Assembly: GCA_018302205.1 (NCBI GenBank)
Contig: JAGVZZ010000040.1
Span: forward strand, 1-32,151
DNA: 32,151 bases
Source: Candidatus Woesearchaeota archaeon
GTDB lineage: Archaea > Nanobdellota > Nanobdellia > SCGC-AAA011-G17 > GW2011-AR17
Direction of reading: 5' to 3'
Below are positions 18,408 through 27,611 of the stretch, one piece after another. Below the pieces are notes generated by a model. The model saw nothing but the letters and a program-made list of their open reading frames with translations. It was not told the origin of the DNA and searched no databases. How positions within the stretch are numbered: the first letter of the stretch is position 1; each line of letters begins with the position of its first letter. Both the position numbers and the translations under genes were made by a program.

Positions 18408-18995
18408 ATGGGTTTTAGATTTAATCAATTAGAATTCGAAACAAGAGCTGTTACTAAAATTAATAATATTTTGCTTGAAGCTTATGGGAATTATTTTCGT
18501 GAGAAGGGTTTTATGGTTAATATCACCTATGACAAAGTTAAATTTTTTAAAAATGGGCTCCCAGCGGAGGCAAATGAGTTACACTTTTTTTTCAATAATC
18601 TTAGATATAATTTTAGAAAAAAAGTGATCGGTGGTGGATATATAGTTAAATGTCCTGTGAAAATAAGGGTTGAATTGAGTTCTTATTCTTCCATTGATAA
18701 AAGTGGTGTTGCTCAAGTTAATCCCTTTTTTTCTAAATTATTCATTAATGTCCGTAAATCTAATTGGGGTTATGAGTGTACTTTAGGTTGGGAATGGGAT
18801 TTTCAAATTGATGTAAATATTGGTCTGACTGAAATTAATGATTTTGATTCTGAGAAAGAAATGTTTGAGGCTTTAATTTTAAAAGAATTTGCTGTAATTA
18901 TAATGAATTTGTTTATGCAAAGTGTTCGAGGATTTGAAATCTTATTTAATAAAGATAATAATTATGTTGATTGGAGATTAAATTTTTTTAAATAG
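18408..18995 (+). CDS. Hypothetical protein
   Basis: Open from ATG 18408 (MGFRFNQLEFETRAVTKINNILLEAYGNYFREKG...), within ORF 18387-18995; no family recognised. Confidence 0.6.
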   Translation: MGFRFNQLEFETRAVTKINNILLEAYGNYFREKGFMVNITYDKVKFFKNGLPAEANELHFFFNNLRYNFRKKVIGGGYIVKCPVKIRVELSSYSSIDKSGVAQVNPFFSKLFINVRKSNWGYECTLGWEWDFQIDVNIGLTEINDFDSEKEMFEALILKEFAVIIMNLFMQSVRGFEILFNKDNNYVDWRLNFFK

Positions 18996-19008
18996 TTTTA
19001 GTTGATGA

Positions 19009-20160
19009 TTATACTAATAATATCCCTATCCCTTCTTTATCTATACTATCGTCAGCTTTGTATAGAGGATTCGTGTTGTCTATTCTATAAATCTTTGCGT
19101 CAAAACAGCTCATATATCCATAGGAGTAATTTTGTCTGTCTAATATGAATACGCGTTTTTGGAGAAGATAAACATTAATAAAAATTAGGTGTTCTTTTTT
19201 CTGGTGATAAATGAAAATTTTATTATTTATATTTGGATATTCGGTTGGTGGAAATAAGGCTATTAAAAATAAATTAAAATGGGAGGGGTTTGCTATGAGA
19301 TAATTGAAGATTTTAAGAAGGATTTGGTCTTTTCCCCAAAGGTCTCCATAAATAATTATAATTCCGCCAAGGCCGCCAGATCTTCCATTTGGGATTTCAT
19401 CAACTTTTGGAGAAAATATTGCAAATCCTTTGTCATTTGAAATTCTCCCATAAAAAATAATTGGACAGGGAGCATAGCTTGGGGTTGATGCATAATTGGG
19501 GCTTTTTAATTGTTGGTTGATTATCTGATTTGTTATGTCATTAACTTTAGTTTCATTGGCATTTTTCCATAATCCTCCCTTTGCTCGGAGTTGGTGGGTT
19601 CTAACTAATTCTTGGTTTGAAATCCCGTCACATGCATCATTATATTTGTCATCTAAACCTATTTTATACGCATAACCAATATTCCTTTTTATTAAATCTA
19701 TAATTTTTTGTAGGGCTATTGGAATCTTTGGAGGTATTGATTCTTGTTGTGCAAGGGTTTGGATTCTGTTTTGAATCTCAGTTAGAAATTTCGTAAAAGG
19801 GATTAATGAGTTAGTTTTAATTTGTTCTGAATAGGGTAAGCTTCCCGTTTTTATCTTTTGGAATAACTTGATTATTTCTGATAATAATGAGATTGTAGTT
19901 TCAATAAGTCTTTTAAGGTCTATTACTTTTGATAAATGATTATTAGGGTTATTTTGGAGTTCAGTTATTTCTTGGTCTAGTTGGGTAATAAAATTTCTTT
20001 GTCCTTGATTTAAGTAAAAGAGAATATCCTCATAATTATTTTTAAGGGTATCTAATTCTTGAGAGTTTAGTTGAGCCTTAGGGAGTAATTCTTGGATACT
20101 GTTTAATTTTATTTCAAAACTTCTATATATAACACTCTCAATGAACGCTGAAAATGACAT
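19009..20160 (-). CDS. Hypothetical protein with N-terminal helical region and a Gly-rich C-terminal domain
   Basis: 383 aa; DACDGISNQELVRTHQLRAKGGLWKNANETKVND...GRSGGLGGIIIIYGDLWGKDQILLKIFNYLI; no family recognised. Confidence 0.65.
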   Translation of the reverse strand: MSFSAFIESVIYRSFEIKLNSIQELLPKAQLNSQELDTLKNNYEDILFYLNQGQRNFITQLDQEITELQNNPNNHLSKVIDLKRLIETTISLLSEIIKLFQKIKTGSLPYSEQIKTNSLIPFTKFLTEIQNRIQTLAQQESIPPKIPIALQKIIDLIKRNIGYAYKIGLDDKYNDACDGISNQELVRTHQLRAKGGLWKNANETKVNDITNQIINQQLKSPNYASTPSYAPCPIIFYGRISNDKGFAIFSPKVDEIPNGRSGGLGGIIIIYGDLWGKDQILLKIFNYLIANPSHFNLFLIALFPPTEYPNINNKIFIYHQKKEHLIFINVYLLQKRVFILDRQNYSYGYMSCFDAKIYRIDNTNPLYKADDSIDKEGIGILLV

Positions 20161-20232
20161 AATATTATTCTTGGGAGATGGTTTATATATATTTTGTGTG
20201 TAATGAGGCCTTGAAGAAAGTTTAATCGTTTG

Positions 20233-20400
20233 TTAATTTTTTATATCTAAATGATTCTCTTGACTGATTATTGGTTTTCTTGTTTGGTGTTCAAGTTCTT
20301 TTCTAGCATTACCTGCGACTTTACCACCCCTAATTGCAATATTTTTACTTTCTTCCAATTGTTTGGGATTTTCAGTTTTTGAGATCTCTTTTGTTGCAAC
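20233..20400 (-). pseudogene. dinD: C-terminal remnant of a DinD-like (DNA-damage-inducible protein D) gene
   Basis: Reverse-strand frame without start: VATKEISKTENPKQLEESKNIAIRGGKVAGNARKELEHQTRKPIISQENHLDIKN*; preceded by in-frame TAA (20401-20403). The G(G)xVAGNARKELE...T.xxxxS.xN pattern matches the DinD C-terminus. Confidence 0.7.
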
Positions 20401-20636
20401 TTATACTGGTAATGGTGATGATGCATTTACTCCTGATGTTGTAATTTCTACTGGTGGAGATAGTGGTGGTGATGCTTCCTCTAGTTCTTCTGACGTTTTA
20501 GCTCCCGAGGTTACAATAGATGATCCAGATGGAGAGCCAACGAATGATATAGCTCCTTAATTATTTTTTATTTTAATATTGTATATATGATTAATTTCCC
20601 TAAATTCTTTTAAATGAAATATTGATTCTTTTTGAG

Positions 20637-23033
20637 ATGGATCCTGAAAATTTAACGCCTGCTATGAGGCAGTTTGCTGAATTGAAGAAAGAGTATGGTG
20701 ATTGTATAATTATGTTTAGGATGGGTGATTTTTATGAAATGTTTTATGAGGATGCAGAAATCGCTGCGAGAGAATTAGAGATAACATTAACCTCTAGAGG
20801 GAAAGGTGAGAAGAAAGCACCATTAGCTGGAATTCCTCATCATGCTTTAGATCCATATTTGATTAGGTTTGTAAAAAAAGGTTATAAGGTTGCGATTTGC
20901 GAGCAACTTGAGGATCCGAAGAAAGCTAAAGGGTTGGTTAAGCGGGGGATTGTTAGAATTGTTACACCCGGAACTTTGTATGAGCAAGATTCTAAATCTA
21001 ATTCTTATATTTTAAGTTTGTTTGCGTATGGGGACAAATATTATTCTGCAATTTGTGATTTGTCTACGGGAGAGTTTTTTGTTTCTGAGGGGATTGATTT
21101 TGGGATTGCTGATGAGTGTTTAATCCCTGAAAGTTTGTTTGTGAATAAAGAGTTGATTGAACAGTTGAAATCTAGAGGGTTGTTTATTTCTAAACTTGAA
21201 GATAAATATTTTTCTTTTGAGGTTTCATATAAAATTTTGATTGATCATTTTAATTTATTATCCTTAGAAGGGTTTGGATTGTATAGGGATGATATGAGAA
21301 TACGTGCTGCTGGGGCTCTGATGTATTATCTGAAAGATATGCAGATGAATTCTGTTTCGCATATAAAAAAGATTTCTTTGAGAGAGAATCATGAGTATAT
21401 GGTTTTGGATTCTGTGTCTTTGCGTAACCTAGAAATTTTTGAAAATTTAAGAGATGGGAGCTTGCGTGGAAGTTTGGTTTCAGTATTGGATAAAACTCAG
21501 ACGGCGATGGGATCAAGATTATTAAGGCGGTGGTTGAGTGAGCCCCTGTATAATGTTGAAGAGATTAATTATCGTTTAAGTAAAGTTGAATATCTGACAA
21601 AGAATTTAATGTTGAGAGAGAATCTTAAAAAAATTCTAAAAGGTATTGCGGATATTGAAAGATTGATTGCGCGTTCGAATTTGAATAAAATTAATGCTAG
21701 AGATTTACTAGCGTTGAAGAATTCATTGTTGCGTATTAAGCAAATACAACTGGATGATTTTGGGGAATTAAGTAAGTTTGAGGGGTTTGATGATTTAATT
21801 ATAATTTTAGAGAACGCGATTCGTGAAGATGCGTCTGCGATGTTGAAAGACGGGGGGATGATTAAATGGAATTTTGATCCGATGCTTAAGGATCTGCATG
21901 AGATTAGGACTAATAGTAAACATTATCTGTCGTCTTTGGAAGCTAAAGAACGGGAGAAGAGTGGGATTAGAAATCTGCGTATTGGTTATAATAAAGTATT
22001 TGGATATTATTTTGAAGTGTCCGCGGGGAATCTAAGTGCTGTGCCTGATTATTTTATCCGAAAACAAACCTTAGCGAATTGTGAGAGGTATATTACACAA
22101 GAGTTGAAAGAAGAAGAAGAGAAGATATTGACTGCACAAGAGAAGATTGGAGAATTAGAGTATGATCTATTCTTGAAAGTTTTGGATGAAGTAAAAATTT
22201 ATACTGAAAAAATTCAAGAGGTTGCATTGAAGGTTGCACAGATTGATGTATTATGTTCGTTTGCACAAGTTAGTGAAGAAAATAATTATGTTAAGCCTTT
22301 AGTTGATGATTCAAATGTATTACAAATTTTTGAAGGAAGGCATCCTGTTGTTGAGTTGAATGAAGATTTTATTCCGAATGATACTTTGTTTAATGAGTTT
22401 GAGATTATGATTATTACTGGGCCTAATTTTGCTGGAAAAAGTTGTTATATGAAACAAGTTGCGTTGATTGCTATAATGGCTCAAGTTGGATGTTTTGTTC
22501 CTGCAAAAGATGCAAGAATTGGAGTTGTGGATAGGGTGTTTACTAGAATTGGTGCATATGATGATTTGATCTCAGGGCAAAGTACGTTTATGGTAGAGAT
22601 GAATGAGACTGCAAATATTTTGAATAATGCTACTTCTCGGAGTTTGATATTATTAGATGAGATTGGGCGTGGAACTAGTACGTATGATGGGGTGTCTATT
22701 GCATGGGCGGTTGTTGAGCATATTTATAATCATGTTAAAGCGAAGACTTTGTTTGCGACACATTACCATGTATTGAATAAGTTATCTGCGACTTTTTCTA
22801 AAATCAAAAATTATAACATTGCTGTGAAAGAAACGGGTGATGAGATTATTTTTTTGCGTAAATTGTTAGAGGGTGGGACGGATAAGAGTTTTGGGGTGTA
22901 TGTAGCAAAGCTTGCTGGGTTGCCTGAATCTGTGATTAACAGGGCTAGGGAAGTGCAAAGTGAGTTAGAAGATAAAGATAAATTAGACCGAATAAATGCT
23001 AAAAAATTAGAAGAGCAGAAGAGATTGTTTTAA
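20637..23033 (+). CDS. mutS: DNA mismatch repair protein MutS (MutS1, bacterial type)
   Basis: Mismatch-reading FxE-type motif IIMFRMGDFYEMFYEDA; Walker A TGPNFAGKSCYMKQ; Walker B LILLDEIGRGTSTYDG; ATG at 20637. Confidence 0.97.
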   Translation: MDPENLTPAMRQFAELKKEYGDCIIMFRMGDFYEMFYEDAEIAARELEITLTSRGKGEKKAPLAGIPHHALDPYLIRFVKKGYKVAICEQLEDPKKAKGLVKRGIVRIVTPGTLYEQDSKSNSYILSLFAYGDKYYSAICDLSTGEFFVSEGIDFGIADECLIPESLFVNKELIEQLKSRGLFISKLEDKYFSFEVSYKILIDHFNLLSLEGFGLYRDDMRIRAAGALMYYLKDMQMNSVSHIKKISLRENHEYMVLDSVSLRNLEIFENLRDGSLRGSLVSVLDKTQTAMGSRLLRRWLSEPLYNVEEINYRLSKVEYLTKNLMLRENLKKILKGIADIERLIARSNLNKINARDLLALKNSLLRIKQIQLDDFGELSKFEGFDDLIIILENAIREDASAMLKDGGMIKWNFDPMLKDLHEIRTNSKHYLSSLEAKEREKSGIRNLRIGYNKVFGYYFEVSAGNLSAVPDYFIRKQTLANCERYITQELKEEEEKILTAQEKIGELEYDLFLKVLDEVKIYTEKIQEVALKVAQIDVLCSFAQVSEENNYVKPLVDDSNVLQIFEGRHPVVELNEDFIPNDTLFNEFEIMIITGPNFAGKSCYMKQVALIAIMAQVGCFVPAKDARIGVVDRVFTRIGAYDDLISGQSTFMVEMNETANILNNATSRSLILLDEIGRGTSTYDGVSIAWAVVEHIYNHVKAKTLFATHYHVLNKLSATFSKIKNYNIAVKETGDEIIFLRKLLEGGTDKSFGVYVAKLAGLPESVINRAREVQSELEDKDKLDRINAKKLEEQKRLF

Positions 23034-23100
23034 GTTACTATTTTAATTATTCTTTTAGAGTTGATATATTCTTTTAAAGCATATTTTGATACAGATTGGT

Positions 23101-24768
23101 ATGATTAATATTTTGGATCAGAAGCTTGTTAATCGGATTGCTGCCGGAGAGGTAATTGAGAGACCTATTAATGTAGTTAAGGAGTTAGTTGAAAATGCGA
23201 TTGATGCTAGTGCGAAGCATATTACTGTTGAGGTTACTGATCATTTGATTAGTGTTTCTGATGATGGGGACGGGATGTCCAAAGAGGATCTTGAGAAATG
23301 TGTTTTGAGGCATGCAACAAGTAAAATTTTAAATTATGATGATTTAGAAACTGTGAATAGTTTTGGGTTCAGAGGTGAAGCACTTTCTAGTATTGCTGCT
23401 GTTTCGCAGATGACAATTACAACTAAGTTCAAAGGTGATATTGAAGGTTATGAATTGCAAATTAATGGTGGAATGATAATTTCATTGAAACCTATAGCTT
23501 GTTCCCAAGGGACTTCTGTTGAGATTAGGGATTTATTTTTTAATACACCTGTAAGAAAGAAATTTTTGGATATTAATGAGAATGAGAGGATTGTTGAATT
23601 TTTAGAAAAGTTCGCATTAGGGACTAATGTTTCAATTCGTTTAAAGTTTAAGGATTGGGTAGTGTTGGATGTTTATGCACAAGATTTGATGGATAGGATT
23701 GCACAAGTCTATGGAATTGAGTTACCTAAAAATCTGGTTAAGATTGAGTTTGCTAATGAGGATGTTAAAATTTCGGGTTATGTTTCTAAGCCTTCGTTAG
23801 TTAGGAAAGATAAGAGTATGCAGGCGTTGTTTGTTAATGGGCGGTTAGTTGAGAATGAAGAGATAAGTTTAGGTTTATACGAAGCATACAAGAGTCTGTT
23901 GTTTGTGAATAAGCATCCAATTGTTGCATTGAATTTGGAGGTACAAGACGTTGATGTGAATGTGCATCCAACAAAGAAGATTGTTAAGTTTACTGATTCA
24001 ACAAAAATAACTAAAGGGATATTCGAGGCTATTCGAGGTGCGTTTAGAGAAGAAAGGTTAGAATTCCAAGTGCAAGATAATGTTTTGGTGAGGGAGTTTT
24101 TACCGCGTGAGATTAGAACTTATCCTAAAGAAGAGAATAAAAGGTTTGTTAGAGAAATACAAAAGAGTTTAGGATCACAAAAAGTTGATGATAAAAGGTA
24201 TAATCATTTTCCTGAAATAAAGATTTTAGGGCAAGTTGCTAAGACTTTTTTCTTGGCTGAGACAGATGAAGGGTTGTTAATAATTGATCAGCATGTTGTT
24301 GAAGAGAGAATTAATTATGAGAAGTTTATGAAACAGTATATGGGGAATAATGTTGCTGTGCAGGATTTGTTGATGCCCGAAGTATTAGAATTTAAAGCTA
24401 GTGAAGCTATGGCTTTGAAAAGGAATCTGGAGAAGTTGAAAGAGTATGGGTTCCATGTTGATGAGTTTGGTGAGAATACTTTTAGATTATTGAAAGTGCC
24501 AGTTATATTTAGTAAAGTAAAAGGTTCTGAACTTTTGAAAGAGTTGATGGTTGATTTTAAGGATACTGAGAGAGAGGATATTATTACTAGGATGTCTTGT
24601 AAGAAGTCTATCAAAGCTGGGGATACTGTTACTAATTTTGAGATGATGAATTTGATTAAAGAGTTAGATAAGTGTGATTATCCGTTTACTTGTCCACATG
24701 GACGACCAACAATAGTTAAGTTTTCATTATCTGATTTAGAGAAATTGTTTAGAAGGAAGGGGTTCTAG
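23101..24768 (+). CDS. mutL: DNA mismatch repair protein MutL with endonuclease motif
   Basis: RIAAGEVIERP, NAIDAS, DDGDGM, GFRGEAL; C-terminal DQHVVEERINYE matches DQHA(x)2E(x)4E-type metal site and CPHGRP; ATG at 23101. Confidence 0.97.
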   Translation: MINILDQKLVNRIAAGEVIERPINVVKELVENAIDASAKHITVEVTDHLISVSDDGDGMSKEDLEKCVLRHATSKILNYDDLETVNSFGFRGEALSSIAAVSQMTITTKFKGDIEGYELQINGGMIISLKPIACSQGTSVEIRDLFFNTPVRKKFLDINENERIVEFLEKFALGTNVSIRLKFKDWVVLDVYAQDLMDRIAQVYGIELPKNLVKIEFANEDVKISGYVSKPSLVRKDKSMQALFVNGRLVENEEISLGLYEAYKSLLFVNKHPIVALNLEVQDVDVNVHPTKKIVKFTDSTKITKGIFEAIRGAFREERLEFQVQDNVLVREFLPREIRTYPKEENKRFVREIQKSLGSQKVDDKRYNHFPEIKILGQVAKTFFLAETDEGLLIIDQHVVEERINYEKFMKQYMGNNVAVQDLLMPEVLEFKASEAMALKRNLEKLKEYGFHVDEFGENTFRLLKVPVIFSKVKGSELLKELMVDFKDTEREDIITRMSCKKSIKAGDTVTNFEMMNLIKELDKCDYPFTCPHGRPTIVKFSLSDLEKLFRRKGF

Positions 24769-24769
24769 A

Positions 24770-25042
24770 ATGAGTTTACAAATGTTGCTTTATGATTCTA
24801 ATACTAACTTATGTGTTGGTGAAGAAGCTACTTATAATGAAGGTCATGATTCCTATAGGGTTAAAGTTAGAGGGCTGTGGGAAGAGAGAGTTGGTAATTC
24901 TTTAGGTATGAGCTTTGATTTAGAATTATTAGGTGTTGATTCTCTGGATAGGGTTGTGTTTGAAGTTGGTGCAAGAAGAGAAGCTTGGAGAGCAAATTTT
25001 TCTAATGGTTATGGTATGTTTTCTTTGAGAAAATTGAAATAA
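24770..25042 (+). CDS. Small hypothetical protein, likely cotranscribed with mutL
   Basis: 90 aa; ATG starts 1 nt after the MutL ORF end. Confidence 0.55.
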   Translation: MSLQMLLYDSNTNLCVGEEATYNEGHDSYRVKVRGLWEERVGNSLGMSFDLELLGVDSLDRVVFEVGARREAWRANFSNGYGMFSLRKLK

Positions 25043-26017
25043 TTAATTTTTTATAAATTCTTTATACCCTGGTAACCATTCTTCGTGGATTATGATTAAG
25101 TGTTCATGATTTCTGATGACTTTTGGGAATTTCTCTCTTAATTCATTAATTATTTTATTAAACTCTAAATAATTTTCAACAACAAATTCAAATTCTACTT
25201 CCCATGGAGCGAGACTTCTAATATAGTATAAAGATTGAGGGTGATTTTTCATCCATTCAAATAAGGCCATTTCTTCTTTTCTAGTTAGAGTTCGAAAATA
25301 TATAATTGCTTTAAAATATTCCAAACCTAACTTATTATAATCCACAGAAATTCTATATCCTAATATTATTCCTTCTTTTTCTAATTTTTTGATTCTAGTT
25401 CTAACTATTTCTATCGTTGAATTAACTTTTCTAGATAGTTCAGTAATCGGAATTCTAGCCTCGTTAGCTAATATATTCAAAATTTTTGAATCTAATGTAT
25501 CCATTTTATTATTAATTATATCTCCTCCAAAAATTGCAAGGGTGCCTTTTTTTTCGTTTAGGAAGAATTTTTTATTATATTGCCTTGTATCTACCATGGT
25601 GCCGAGAACTTTACTTATAATCAAATGTTCCCATTGAGATAATAGCTCATTAATCATATCAAAATATCTTATTATTTCTTTTGATAAAATTGCAAACACA
25701 CAGTCAAATGCACCATCAGAAATACAATACCAATAAATATTTTTGTTTGTTTTTAAAAATTTGTAGAATTTTTCTTTTTCTTTTGGAATGTTTTCTAACT
25801 TAAGATAAACTTTGAACATATAATATCCTAATTTGTTTGGATTTAGTGAAGTGATATAATCGATTATGATTCCTTTTTCTTCTAATTGTTTTATCCTATA
25901 TTTAACGGCTTCTCTTGATCTTCCTACTTTCTTTGCTAATTGGGTCTCGGTTATTCTACAATTTTTATCTAATTCGGATAGGATTTTTTTATCTATTAAA
26001 TCTATCTTATTTACCAT
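25043..26017 (-). CDS. Tandem Lrp/AsnC-family regulator (two HTH + ligand-binding modules in one chain)
   Basis: Two repeats: IDLIDKKILSELDKNCRITETQLAKKVGRSREAVKYRIKQLEEKGIIIDY and MDTLDSKILNILANEARIPITELSRKVNSTIEIVRTRIKKLEKEGIILGY. Confidence 0.9.
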   Translation of the reverse strand: MVNKIDLIDKKILSELDKNCRITETQLAKKVGRSREAVKYRIKQLEEKGIIIDYITSLNPNKLGYYMFKVYLKLENIPKEKEKFYKFLKTNKNIYWYCISDGAFDCVFAILSKEIIRYFDMINELLSQWEHLIISKVLGTMVDTRQYNKKFFLNEKKGTLAIFGGDIINNKMDTLDSKILNILANEARIPITELSRKVNSTIEIVRTRIKKLEKEGIILGYRISVDYNKLGLEYFKAIIYFRTLTRKEEMALFEWMKNHPQSLYYIRSLAPWEVEFEFVVENYLEFNKIINELREKFPKVIRNHEHLIIIHEEWLPGYKEFIKN

Positions 26018-26118
26018 ATTTGACCAGAATATAGTTTTTCTTATATACTTTCCTATTTTTCGGTTAAAATTAGATAAATACTTTTAGATACATCCCTTTG
26101 TAACCTCTTAGTAATAAA

Positions 26119-26262
26119 ATGAGAATTGGCGAAGAAACAAAGTATGGAACTATGGTTGGAAATCCTATGGATTTTTTCAGATTATATGGTGCAACAGGTT
26201 ATTCTTTATTTCATGAAAGAAAACAATTAAGGGGGGTTAGATGGTTAAGGGAATTACGTTAA
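26119..26262 (+). CDS. Putative 47-aa peptide overlapping the start of the radical SAM gene
   Basis: ATG 26119: MRIGEETKYGTMVGNPMDFFRLYGATGYSLFHERKQLRGVRWLRELR*; 22-nt overlap with CDS at 26241; promoter-like gataaatacttt about 40 bp upstream. Confidence 0.4.
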   Translation: MRIGEETKYGTMVGNPMDFFRLYGATGYSLFHERKQLRGVRWLRELR

Positions 26263-27611
26263 TTCAACCTCGGCATAATCTAGCTCCTAAAATGGGCATG
26301 GGACATATTTACATGCCTACCCCATTATTATGTGTAGCTTCTAGATTAATTGGGGCTGGTGTTGATGTATTATTGAATGATGAAAACTTTGAACAATATT
26401 TTCGTCCTACTAATTTAGTCGGAATCCATTTAGGGGGTGTTTCTTATATCCCTTTAGCTAGGGAGATTATTAATGAGAGATATCTAGGTCATAAATATTT
26501 TATTGGGGGGCCTGTTGTAAATGGATTAAGTGAAGGGCAGTTTAGGAAACTTTTTGGAAATAATGCTTTTAATGGAAATTTAGATTCAGTATTAGAAAGA
26601 GAATTAAATATTTTTAGGGGAGATTTAAAAAGGCCTGAAGAAACTTCATTAATTGAGGGTTATGAGTTAATTTGTGATGAAGTTATGTTTGAATACTTAG
26701 CAAGAGAATCTTCTTTATATGTTTCTCAGGGTTGTAAATTTGCATGTAATTTTTGTGCTGCAGATAGAACTTGTAAGGATCCGGTTACTGGAAAAATGAA
26801 AATTGTTAGAGAAAGATATAGAGATCTGGATGTATTAAGAGAAGATTTGGTTTACTTAGCAAATAGAGCTAAAAGGTTAGGCTTAAGTGAGCTTTCATTT
26901 TATATGTCAAATTTGGATGTATTCCAGACACCAGGTAAATTATTAGAATTTGTGAATGTAGTTGAAGAAGTTAGATCTAAAGAAAATGTAGAATTTAAAC
27001 TTAGGGGATTATCAACAGTTGATTCTTTTTTGAGAACAGATGATGATATTATTGGACAATTAGTTGATGTTGGTTTTTATTCTGTTGGTTTTGGAGTTGA
27101 TGGGATGACTGCAGAGGTTTGGAATAAAGTAAAAAAGGGGCATAACACTGAAGATAAATGTTTGAATGCAATCAAAAGAGCATATGAATCTAGAATTACT
27201 CCCGAGCTCTTAATGGTTTTTGGGCATAATGGTGCAGATACTGAAGGCTCTTTAAGAAAAGCTTATGATTTTTCTAAGGATATGGTTGAAGTTTTTGGGG
27301 CAATTCCTAGGCCACATGTTGCTAAGGCTTTTCTTCCAGGTAATGACGGTTGGACTGATTTAAAATATCAAAGTAGTGTAAGAACATTATTAGATCATCC
27401 AGAGCTATTTCATAATTTAGATTTTACTACATTGCCAACTGAATTAACACATCCAAATCGAGAGTTAAGATTATTAACCATCAAATATTTTTTGGAAATA
27501 TGTAATCTTCCTGGAAATACTACTAAATATTTATTACCTATTGAAGAAGGAATGACCAGTGAACAACAAAAAAATGTTGTTGATTTTAATCGTGGGAGAT
27601 ATGATCATTAG
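26241..27611 (+). CDS. Radical SAM enzyme (B12-binding-like N-terminal region)
   Basis: CKFACNFC (CxxxCxxC) after an N-terminal Rossmann-like region (LIQPRHNLAPKMGMGHIYMPTPLLCVASRLIGAGVDVLLNDE); FGVDGMTAEVWNKVKKGHN. Confidence 0.9.
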   Translation: MVKGITLIQPRHNLAPKMGMGHIYMPTPLLCVASRLIGAGVDVLLNDENFEQYFRPTNLVGIHLGGVSYIPLAREIINERYLGHKYFIGGPVVNGLSEGQFRKLFGNNAFNGNLDSVLERELNIFRGDLKRPEETSLIEGYELICDEVMFEYLARESSLYVSQGCKFACNFCAADRTCKDPVTGKMKIVRERYRDLDVLREDLVYLANRAKRLGLSELSFYMSNLDVFQTPGKLLEFVNVVEEVRSKENVEFKLRGLSTVDSFLRTDDDIIGQLVDVGFYSVGFGVDGMTAEVWNKVKKGHNTEDKCLNAIKRAYESRITPELLMVFGHNGADTEGSLRKAYDFSKDMVEVFGAIPRPHVAKAFLPGNDGWTDLKYQSSVRTLLDHPELFHNLDFTTLPTELTHPNRELRLLTIKYFLEICNLPGNTTKYLLPIEEGMTSEQQKNVVDFNRGRYDH

